This document shows, piece after piece, positions 29,885-36,305 of a stretch of 64,000 nt of DNA (position 1 is its first letter; every line of letters begins with the position of its first letter). This stretch comes from Lineus longissimus (taxonomy: Eukaryota > Nemertea > Pilidiophora > Heteronemertea > Lineidae): assembly GCF_910592395.1 (NCBI RefSeq), contig NC_088320.1, positions 14,074,501 through 14,138,500 on the forward strand. Direction: 5' to 3'. The notes under the pieces are model-generated. The model ran no database searches, was not told where the DNA came from, and saw only the letters and a list, made by a program, of their open reading frames with translations. Position numbers and translations under genes: made by a program.

Positions 29885-30047
29885 TTAATTCCGACTTAAG
29901 TACGGTAGCTACCGTGCTTAAGTTTTTGGGGTACTTAAGTCGGCTAGGCGAGTTAAGATTCTTTGTGAATCAACTTAAGACAAAACTTAAGAAATTCTCA
30001 TACTTAAGTCACCAAAACAGACTTAAGATTCTTTGAGAAACCGGCCC
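29885..30047 (-). repeat. Harbinger right end with CTTAAG-rich subterminal repeats
   Basis: Mirror of the left end. CTTAAG occurs at least seven times between about 29893 and 30027, followed by the terminal repeat ending at 30047. Confidence 0.7.
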
Positions 30048-30050
30048 CTG

Positions 30051-30092
30051 GTCTCGAAAGACAAACCAGTTTTCACTTCTCATCTTTACCAT
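30051..30092 (-). pseudogene. Upstream part of the Harbinger-split Polinton gene
   Basis: A start codon at 30092-30090 overlaps the end of the upstream HNH gene (its stop is 30088-30086 in another frame). The frame stays open up to the target duplication at 30048-30050 and agrees in phase with 21645 when the insertion and one CTG copy are ignored. Confidence 0.6.
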
Positions 30093-30943
30093 GAAATCCA
30101 TTGACTATCCAATTGATCCTTAAATAGTGTGTAGTCTACTTTAGCACTCTTCTGTCTGTTTTCTGTCTTTTCCATTGGTCTAATGTTAAACCAAGCAAAG
30201 CACAGTTCAGGTTTATCTTTGAATTCCTTGATTGGTAAGACATGATCCAACTCTTCTTCTACTATTCGAACTCTGTTCTCGGGACTTTGTCCTATTGTAG
30301 ATAGACTCCTCTGGTACTCTAACCACTGTGAGAAGAAACTGTCTGTACATCCTAGATTGAATGATGAATTACCGGTCGGACTTCGTCCTGAGAGCAGAGC
30401 TCGATTACACTCTCCCTTAGAAATGCGGTTTAGACCAACTCTAATTTTGTGTCTGTCTCTATTACCATTTTGGTCAAGGTAATCATTTTTGTAATATGAA
30501 TTAAAACATGATCTGCAGTTACCTCTATTTCCGTCTTTACCAAATTCACCATCACTTAGTAATTTATTTTCATAACATTTATTACATCCCTTGATTTTAC
30601 TTGAACCACATTCTTTACAGTAATCAAGTAGTTTATTACGCCTGTTCTTTTCAAAATTAATTTCAGGTTTCTTTTCACAGCACTTAACACAATAAATTGT
30701 AGGTTGATTTTCCATGTTTTGATTTAACATAATCTGATTTAAGATAAACTGATTTATCATATTTTGATTTAACATAATCTGATTTATCATATTTTGATTT
30801 AACATATTATTTTGATGCAAATAATACAAAAACTTCTGAATATTTTGATTCATCATATTATCATGATTCATCATATTATTCTGATTCATCATACCATTTT
30901 GATTCATCATACCATTTTGATTATCAAATATTGCTCCCTCCAT
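30086..30943 (-). CDS. HNH endonuclease-like protein with Asn/Met-rich head
   Basis: 285 residues. The first 80 are runs of Met, Asn, Gln and Ile (NQNMMNQ type), encoded by a trinucleotide-like repeat at about 30715-30935. Then come four Cys pairs (85/88, 109/112, 120/123, 143/146) forming two zinc-ribbon-like units. The C-terminus has an HNH-type core: D233-H234 (LDHVLPI), N253 and N262 with surrounding CFAWFNIRPM and ENRQKS. HNH proteins cut DNA and occur in many large DNA viruses. Two double-hairpin elements are inserted in frame between the ribbons and the HNH core (30377-30404 and 30266-30293), encoding RALLSGRSP and IGQSPENRV. The last bases overlap the next gene's start. Confidence 0.75.
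   Translation of the reverse strand: MEGAIFDNQNGMMNQNGMMNQNNMMNHDNMMNQNIQKFLYYLHQNNMLNQNMINQIMLNQNMINQFILNQIMLNQNMENQPTIYCVKCCEKKPEINFEKNRRNKLLDYCKECGSSKIKGCNKCYENKLLSDGEFGKDGNRGNCRSCFNSYYKNDYLDQNGNRDRHKIRVGLNRISKGECNRALLSGRSPTGNSSFNLGCTDSFFSQWLEYQRSLSTIGQSPENRVRIVEEELDHVLPIKEFKDKPELCFAWFNIRPMEKTENRQKSAKVDYTLFKDQLDSQWISW
30266..30293 (-). repeat. Double-hairpin element in HNH gene
   Basis: On the minus strand GGAC-AAA-GTCC, CGA, GAAC-AGA-GTTC. Encodes GQSPENRVR. Confidence 0.85.
30377..30404 (+). repeat. Double-hairpin element in HNH gene
   Basis: Consensus copy on plus, read in reverse by the gene as RALLSGRSP. Confidence 0.9.
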
Positions 30944-31031
30944 TTCTTTCTTTATTTAGTAGGACATTTTTTTTTTAAATTACGTTTTTCGAACTTGTTC
31001 TTGTGACTTAAGTCACTTTAGAGACTTTATT

Positions 31032-32183
31032 TCATTTCAATGATTTGATATCAGAAACTGGTAACCATTCATTGAACTTATCACTGTAACCCTTCCACTT
31101 CACTAATCCGTATTTCTTGCCTTTACTGGTCTTGTACCTTAGGATTTTCTCGATCTTGTACTCTAGCTGGTCAGGATTAGGAACATAGCTCAATTCCTCT
31201 TCATAGAAATATCCTTGAATTTCTTCTTTGTGGTAATCCTCAAGCTGGTAGACGATAGGGTGAGTAAAGATGATCTGTTTGATTTGGAACACCTCCTCAG
31301 TGTAGTTGGGCATGTAACCTTTACCGAAAATGGACTTGTACTTTGGAATTCTCACACTGTCACCTACTTTGTACTTTGGATCACCAAATGTCTCTTTGAG
31401 GTGAAGACCGTAAAGATTGTACCACACTGTTCCTTCGTTTTCCATCTTTCTGGCGTCTACAGGTTTCATACCTATTGATGAGTGAAATGTGTTATTGTAG
31501 CCGCTGACCAGGTCATCCAGAACGTCAATCCACTTGTCAGTCTCCTTAGCGGTGAAATAACGCCACATTTTTTCTTTAAGGGTTCTATTGAATCTCTCTA
31601 CTACTGCTGCCTTCTTATCAGATTTTGTGGAGAACCATTCTATGTCATTTTCTGTTAAGAGTTCCTTGAAGTGTTTTTTGTAAAATTATTTACCGTCATC
31701 AAACTGGATTTTCGTTGGTTTTGCTTCCTCAAATATCACTTTAAATGCATCTCTGATTTCTTCTCCCCTCTTACTCTTAACTGCTAGAGCCCAAGAAAAA
31801 CGACTAAATAGATCTATGACTGTTAAAATGAATCTGTTGCCTTTATTCTTACTCTCGAATTTCTGCATGTCAACCAGATCTGCTTGCCATTGTTGATCGA
31901 TGTACGATACCATTGTCTTCCTGAAGGTGAATTTCTTAATGGCCGGTTTGTGTAGTTGGTGAGTTGGTAGTGTTTCTAGAAATTCTTTCACTTCTTTTTG
32001 TTTAATAAGTTTTCCTGAGCGGGACTTTGTCCCTAACAACGAAGTTGTGCTCTGCTCTCGTGACGAAGTCATATCTTCCTTGACCTGTTTCCAGATTTTA
32101 CTCAAAGAACTGCAAGCCACGGGACTCTCGGGGTTGCAGTACAAATCCCTTAGATACTGCTGTGTGTCATCCTTTACATTCAT
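31032..32183 (-). pseudogene. int: Polinton integrase with chromodomain, in-frame stop
   Basis: Retroviral-type DDE integrase. Read downward from 32183: an N-terminal region, then QWQADLVDM with the first Asp and FILTVIDLFSRFSWA, then IQFDDGK with the second Asp. Directly after this a TAA at 31688-31686 interrupts the frame. Beyond it the frame stays open to 31032, with VVERFNRTLKE carrying the catalytic Glu, FHSSIGMKPVDA, and a C-terminal chromodomain (YGLVKWKGYSDKFNEWLP). A single nonsense change is the simplest explanation; programmed readthrough is unlikely. Two element-derived segments near 32019-32070 add residues such as TSSREQS. The start codon is shared back-to-back with the ATPase gene. 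Confidence 0.9.
32019..32070. repeat. Double-hairpin remnants in integrase gene
   Basis: GGGAC-TTT-GTCCC, then GAC-TTC-GTC with CGA in place of TGA and GAGC-AGA-GCAC. Two degraded copies in frame. Confidence 0.65.
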
Positions 32184-32190
32184 TTAAATG
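32181..32190. promoter_or_regulatory. Palindromic divergent start CATTTAAATG
   Basis: A 10-bp perfect palindrome contains the ATG of the integrase gene (minus, 32183-32181) and of the ATPase gene (plus, 32188-32190), separated by only TTAA. Each strand reads TTAAATG. In poxviruses late genes begin with TAAATG, where transcription starts at the initiation codon. I infer by analogy a two-way start element. Confidence 0.5.
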
Positions 32191-32808
32191 AGTGAAGTAT
32201 TTATTTACGAGCCACACAATATGTTAATTTCTGGTGTTACCAATTGTGGTAAGACATATTTTGCCCTTGACCTCTTAGAAAAGGAGTATCGGCACAAGTT
32301 CCAGAACATAGTCATTTTCTGTCCAACATATTTCAACAATAAGACATATGAAAGGAAATGGATTTACCAAGACAAGAACGTCTACATAGTTAATCCCGAA
32401 GCTGTGGCCAGTAATTTGGACCTTGTGCTTCAGTTTGCTACTCTGACCTTTGCTGGTTCTAACACATTATTCCTCATTGATGACTGTGCTAATTTGAGAG
32501 ACACAAAAAAGAAGGTGTCCGAGTTATGTAATCTTGCCTTTTCCGGCAGGCACTACAATCTCACTGTTTGGTTACTAGTTCAGAAGTACAATTCAGTTGT
32601 TAAGGACTACAGAGAGAACATAAGAATTTTAGTATTATTTTTTAATAAGGATGAATCAGCCATGAAAGATGCCTTAGAAGAAAACAGTGTTATTCCTAAG
32701 GAGAAAAGACAGTACTACATAGAAGAACTTAAGATGAAAAAAGGATCAAAACTGATCATTAGACTACAACATCCATTTGGATTTACTCTTTCCCATCAAA
32801 AATCTTAG
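32188..32808 (+). CDS. Packaging ATPase (A32/FtsK-HerA type)
   Basis: 206 residues. Walker A is GVTNCGKT at 16-23. Walker B is TLFLIDD ending at D98-D99. VWLLVQKYNSV follows as a likely sensor region. Size and motif spacing fit the genome-packaging ATPases of Polintons, virophages and large DNA viruses, which pump DNA into preformed capsids. The frame is intact and has no double-hairpin insertion. It is divergent from integrase and convergent with the minus-strand structural genes. Confidence 0.93.
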   Translation: MSEVFIYEPHNMLISGVTNCGKTYFALDLLEKEYRHKFQNIVIFCPTYFNNKTYERKWIYQDKNVYIVNPEAVASNLDLVLQFATLTFAGSNTLFLIDDCANLRDTKKKVSELCNLAFSGRHYNLTVWLLVQKYNSVVKDYRENIRILVLFFNKDESAMKDALEENSVIPKEKRQYYIEELKMKKGSKLIIRLQHPFGFTLSHQKS

Positions 32809-32864
32809 TCCCGCTTCTCATCAGTTGTCTTAGTCTTTCTAACCCTAGTAAAATAATAAATTAT

Positions 32865-33263
32865 TTACCCTAAACCACTAAGTCCTAGGATAATCCATAG
32901 GTACTCGTATTTCTTCATTTCATCACTAGGTTGGTAGTAATCACTTAATTGTGGTCGCTGAGGTAGTACAATAGTTCTTTCTGGATGTAAATGATTGTAA
33001 ACAGTAAGTGCTGAATCAGTATTGTTAAAATCAATAGAAGCGTCTCTTTCTCTCTTTAATTCAAGGTTAACGAAGTCAATGGTACTTTTCCTATGCTCAT
33101 CCCATTCTGTGGATGCTCTTTGCAATTGCTCTTGAGCTAAATTATGTCTCTTCATTTCAGTCTCATAGCCATTCTTGTCTAGTTTTTTAAAAAGGTAACC
33201 GGATCCAGTGAATGCTAATCCATTGATTATTGCAGATCCAAATAACATACCAATGCCAGCCAT
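32865..33263 (-). CDS. Small conserved Polinton membrane-associated protein
   Basis: 132 residues, TTAAATG start context. A hydrophobic Gly/Ala N-terminus (MAGIGMLFGSAIINGLAFTGSG) is followed by a charged helical centre with RHNLAQEQLQRA and a Tyr/Pro-rich end. It resembles a family often found beside the capsid genes in Polintons. Function unknown; a minor virion component is plausible. Confidence 0.7.
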   Translation of the reverse strand: MAGIGMLFGSAIINGLAFTGSGYLFKKLDKNGYETEMKRHNLAQEQLQRASTEWDEHRKSTIDFVNLELKRERDASIDFNNTDSALTVYNHLHPERTIVLPQRPQLSDYYQPSDEMKKYEYLWIILGLSGLG

Positions 33264-33296
33264 TTAATTCCAGTGAAAATGTTAATTCCAGTGAAT

Positions 33297-34073
33297 TTAA
33301 TGATGTGTCGGACTTTGTCCTGAGAGCATAGCTCGAGTTAATACCAATTGGTACTGTACATTATGACCATTAAGATCGATGATGTCACCTTTTTCATCAG
33401 TTAAGGGAATATTCAGCTTATTGAATCTTGGTTTACAGGGAATTGCTATTGGTTTCTCAAATGTGTATGCTATTAAATCTCCAAAATTAGCTTCCTTTAT
33501 TGGTCTTGTGGTTAGCACATCAGATGCTTCACCATTACTTAATACACTATTAGATTCGATTTTGTCACAGTGAAAAACAAAATGGTTAATTGGTCTAAAA
33601 TTGATGGGTTTCTCGCTTACAACATCATCCTTACTTTTATTGTCTAAAGGGTAAGGCCATTCTGATTTCATGCCAAATAATTCATTACTTTTACCAAGAA
33701 AATAGATCTGATAATGCGCCTCATTTTTTCTCTTTAGGAAGTGTAAGATGGCCTTACCTGTTGGTTCTTCAAGGTCAAATCTGACAGCACCTCTACTCAT
33801 ACTATTTTCTTTCAACTTATCCGCAAATACTTTTGAAAAGCTCTGTAGGTCATAGAGACCATCTGGTAGCGTAATCTCTGCCACATCAAACCCCTTAACT
33901 TTGATTCGGTTATTCTCCCTGGCTGCACTTATGTTGTAGAATGTACAAGGTATTACTGCAAAAGTTAAAGTGATGCTACATGCATCCTGAATTTCAGTCT
34001 TGAGATTGACTGTTAAATCACTTGAACTCTGATCTGGATAGTCACTTGAATCTATGTTCATTACAGTAACCAT
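33297..34073 (-). CDS. Minor capsid (penton-like) protein, paralog 2
   Basis: 258 residues, GTAAATG start context. The start VMNIDSSDYPDQSSSDLTV is typical of the single-jelly-roll vertex proteins of Polintons. The C-terminal PLTDEKGDIIDLNGHNVQYQ is the characteristic last-strand motif. Neighbouring genes encode the small membrane proteins and the major capsid protein on the same strand, an order common in Polintons. The last ten or so residues (TRAMLSGQSPTHH) come from a double-hairpin element at 33309-33337, so the natural C-terminus was extended. Confidence 0.8.
   Translation of the reverse strand: MVTVMNIDSSDYPDQSSSDLTVNLKTEIQDACSITLTFAVIPCTFYNISAARENNRIKVKGFDVAEITLPDGLYDLQSFSKVFADKLKENSMSRGAVRFDLEEPTGKAILHFLKRKNEAHYQIYFLGKSNELFGMKSEWPYPLDNKSKDDVVSEKPINFRPINHFVFHCDKIESNSVLSNGEASDVLTTRPIKEANFGDLIAYTFEKPIAIPCKPRFNKLNIPLTDEKGDIIDLNGHNVQYQLVLTRAMLSGQSPTHH
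33309..33337 (+). repeat. Double-hairpin element at C-terminus of penton-like gene
   Basis: GGAC-TTT-GTCC, TGA, GAGC-ATA-GCTC. Read in reverse as RAMLSGQSP a few codons before the stop. Confidence 0.9.
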
Positions 34074-34130
34074 TTACTTAAGCAAATTTTCGTTTTCAAA
34101 TTTACCTTTTATCAAATAAGTAAATTATTC

Positions 34131-34367
34131 TTACTTCATAATATTTCTGGGTAGGATTCCTTGATCGTAAAGGTACTCTAATGTTCCATTACTAATAGCT
34201 ACAGTTCCACCCAGTTTAAGAATTTCCTCTAGGTTGGCCTGACTTGGGGGACCAATATTGATTCTCAAGAACCTTTTCAGTAACATAGAGTAACCAATTG
34301 TTGTTGATGCCAACAGTAAACTTTGATACAGTGTATTTATGATATCTTTCTTTCCTGGTGTATCCAT
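34131..34367 (-). CDS. Small conserved Polinton protein (78 residues)
   Basis: TTAAATG start context. A helical protein with hydrophobic face (LYQSLLLASTTIGYSMLLKRF), LGGTVAISNGTLEYL and a C-terminus GILPRNIMK. Small proteins with this layout recur between the capsid genes of Polintons. Function unknown, perhaps a cement or membrane protein. The frame is intact. Confidence 0.65.
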   Translation of the reverse strand: MDTPGKKDIINTLYQSLLLASTTIGYSMLLKRFLRINIGPPSQANLEEILKLGGTVAISNGTLEYLYDQGILPRNIMK

Positions 34368-34424
34368 TTAATTACTTAGAAAGTCACTAGTAAAACTCAT
34401 TTATCTGGTATTCAGTGCTGGAGC

Positions 34425-34435
34425 GAACTTTGTTC
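34425..34435. repeat. Single-hairpin remnant after the capsid gene
   Basis: GAAC-TTT-GTTC only, eleven bases past the capsid stop codon. Confidence 0.5.
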
Positions 34436-34445
34436 TTGCAACACC

Positions 34446-35702
34446 TTAGTGTTGGAGTGAAGCAATCTGAGAATTCTGGATGTTTACCTGGGCGTCAGAA
34501 ACCACGAATATGTGCATTTTGTATGGTCCCTTTCCAGATTTCTTTGTAATAGATAATTGAATACCATCTTTTGTGTTCTGGAGCTTCTTTCCTGATCCGT
34601 GTAGACGATTATCTTCAGAAGTTCTCAGGTCCAACCATAAACCATAGTGATTAGAATCACCATAGTATTTCTCCATGGTCATGTTACAGTCATGAGTTTT
34701 CTTCAAATCTTCAGACATAAAATGTTTCTTGATCTCCTCCCATTGATCCATCATTCTCATTCCTTCTGGGAACACCTGATTGGCAACACCCTGTATTGTG
34801 ATCTGCACTTTACTTATGTTAGGGTTTTCAAACTTCTCTGAATCTCTAGCTCCATCTACATAGTCAGACACAAATAGTAATAATAATCCTTTAATAGACA
34901 TTCTTGGAAAGTTGATGTTCTCATTAATTAGTGTTTCATTAGCAGTAACATTGACTGTCTTAAAATGGTCTATCCAATCATAAAATATTGAGAATCCAGA
35001 ATTGTACTTGTTACTCAATTGACTAGCAATCATCTTATTAGTAACCGTGTCGTATTCAAAACAAATATTTTCAAGTTTGTAGCCCATGCTAGCTGTGGTT
35101 GTGGCGACTATGATTTCCTCCTTTGGTGCTAAAGTTATTTCAATAATCACATCTTCTTGAATTGGAAACTTGTAAAATGGAGCATGATGATGGAATAGTT
35201 CAAAATCTAATGGTATTTTGTACTTCTTGTCAAACACTTTCTTTAAAGTCTTTTCATTAGCTGTTTCTCCAGTGACATCAGCTTCAGCGACTCCTGATCT
35301 TAATTCTCTAAGATTTTTTGATTGAATACCCTGAAAACCTCTATCATTTCTTTCTTCTCCAGTTAGCCACATATCTTTAAATGTAGAATAATGACTGTAT
35401 TCGTCAAGGTCAAATATCTGCTCTGTTCCCCACTTAACCACCATCTTTGAAATCAGGTTTCTACCAAGATTATTTACAACACTATTTTTAGAATCACCAG
35501 AAATGGTTACATCAGCAGACAGATAAAGAGATTTAGGTACAAAGAATGTATTCTCTCGCAATGCCGGTATTCTAACATACAGTGTTTCTTTGGGGTTAGC
35601 AGATGAGGGGTTATGAGTAATGATATGATGCTGCCTCTCAGCTTTCAAACCAAGTGGAATCTTATGTGCCCTTTCGGTATTTAATAAATATCCTGTTGCC
35701 AT
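34446..35702 (-). CDS. Major capsid protein (probable double jelly-roll)
   Basis: 418 residues, intact. Size, position at one end of the element and beta-rich sequence fit the Polinton major capsid protein: an N-terminal part with LYVRIPALRENTFFVPKSLYLSADVTI, and a second domain with FSIFYDWIDHFKTVNV and IKGLLLLFVSDYVDG. C-terminal residues include YGLWLDLRTSEDNRLHGSG and MHIFVVSDAQVNIQNSQI. The upstream region has TAAATAAATAG before the ATG. It is free of double-hairpin insertions, although half a hairpin lies just past its stop at 34425-34435. It would form the hexons of an icosahedral particle. Confidence 0.85.
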   Translation of the reverse strand: MATGYLLNTERAHKIPLGLKAERQHHIITHNPSSANPKETLYVRIPALRENTFFVPKSLYLSADVTISGDSKNSVVNNLGRNLISKMVVKWGTEQIFDLDEYSHYSTFKDMWLTGEERNDRGFQGIQSKNLRELRSGVAEADVTGETANEKTLKKVFDKKYKIPLDFELFHHHAPFYKFPIQEDVIIEITLAPKEEIIVATTTASMGYKLENICFEYDTVTNKMIASQLSNKYNSGFSIFYDWIDHFKTVNVTANETLINENINFPRMSIKGLLLLFVSDYVDGARDSEKFENPNISKVQITIQGVANQVFPEGMRMMDQWEEIKKHFMSEDLKKTHDCNMTMEKYYGDSNHYGLWLDLRTSEDNRLHGSGKKLQNTKDGIQLSITKKSGKGPYKMHIFVVSDAQVNIQNSQIASLQH

Positions 35703-36068
35703 TTTCTATTTATTTACTAGTAAAATTATGTTACATTTTCCAGGCAAAATTAAGGCCTCTAAAAACCACTTGGTTCCACAGTAAATAGAAATACTACAGG
35801 TGGCGCCACATGGTGTCAAACTGGTACATCATTCCCCTTACTACACAGATAAACCACCGCATCTAATCCCTTTAAGCAGAATTACATGTATCTTTGACTA
35901 CCGGTAGTTCAAAAATTCCCGCCCATGACGTCATCACCTAGCTCATGAAGAACTGAACAACTCAGTGTCACCAGGGCACACCAGGGTACATGTGAATGGA
36001 CACAGTCGTCGTCAACTAGGGCCTACCAGTGGTTGTCTGCAAGATGAATGAAGATTTCAGTTACGCAC
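35703..36068. other. Non-coding spacer between capsid gene and right terminal repeat
   Basis: Higher in G+C than the coding part. It contains a TGACGTCATCA site near 35928 and has no counterpart at the left end. No gene seen. It may hold the capsid promoter or be a later insertion. Confidence 0.5.
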
Positions 36069-36266
36069 AACCCATTGAGCTCTAGTATTCCCTCACCATT
36101 TCATTGCAACGCTTCACTGGGAATCTCATGAATGATAGAAAGTGTATATTGCGGTGGATGGTTCTTTGGGGGTTGTAGGCTTATTTGGGGCAAAAGACCT
36201 GTAAGGGCTTTTGGTCAAAATAGCTTAGAATTACCTACGTTCCTACCATCGCAATATACACTTTCT
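36069..36266 (-). repeat. Polinton right terminal inverted repeat
   Basis: Partner of 9221-9430. Here the outer foldback is better preserved: 36137-36157 and the segment ending at 36266 are near-perfect complements around a loop of about 90 bp. Confidence 0.9.
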
Positions 36267-36305
36267 TACTAGTGTGAGTTGAGTTATGAGTTATGGTATA
36301 GTAAA

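Larger units (their letters stand above)
21649..30047. mobile_element. PIF/Harbinger transposon, 8.4 kb, inserted in the Polinton
   Basis: Terminal repeats of about 27 bp begin GGCCCGGTTTCTCAAAG on the left and GGGCCGGTTTCTCAAAG (complement) on the right. They are flanked by a 3-bp duplication CTG at 21646-21648 and 30048-30050. It carries the two usual Harbinger genes facing each other: Myb/SANT on plus, HARBI1-like nuclease on minus. It contains at least two smaller foldback insertions and the THAP element. The insertion postdates the spread of double hairpins, because none lies inside it. Confidence 0.93.
9221..36266. mobile_element. Polinton (Maverick) with nested Harbinger
   Basis: Bounded by inverted repeats 9221-9430 and 36069-36266. 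It carries polymerase B, integrase, packaging ATPase, capsid genes and about ten more genes in convergent and divergent groups. Removing the 8399-bp Harbinger at 21649-30047 leaves about 18.6 kb, a normal Polinton size. Polintons are self-synthesising DNA transposons, probably able to form virions, that integrate by a retroviral-type integrase and copy themselves by a protein-primed polymerase. The 6-bp target duplication expected for the group is not visible (GCAGGC left, TACTAG right), so flanks may have been rearranged. Broken integrase, polymerase tail and two small genes indicate an inactive copy. Confidence 0.95.

Noticed and set aside
29482-30036. 184-codon plus-strand frame at the Harbinger right end
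   Set aside because: It overlaps exon 1 of the HARBI1-like gene in antisense and runs through the CTTAAG terminal repeats.
9215-36272. 6-bp target duplication of the Polinton
   Set aside because: GCAGGC and TACTAG do not match, and shifting by a few bases does not help.
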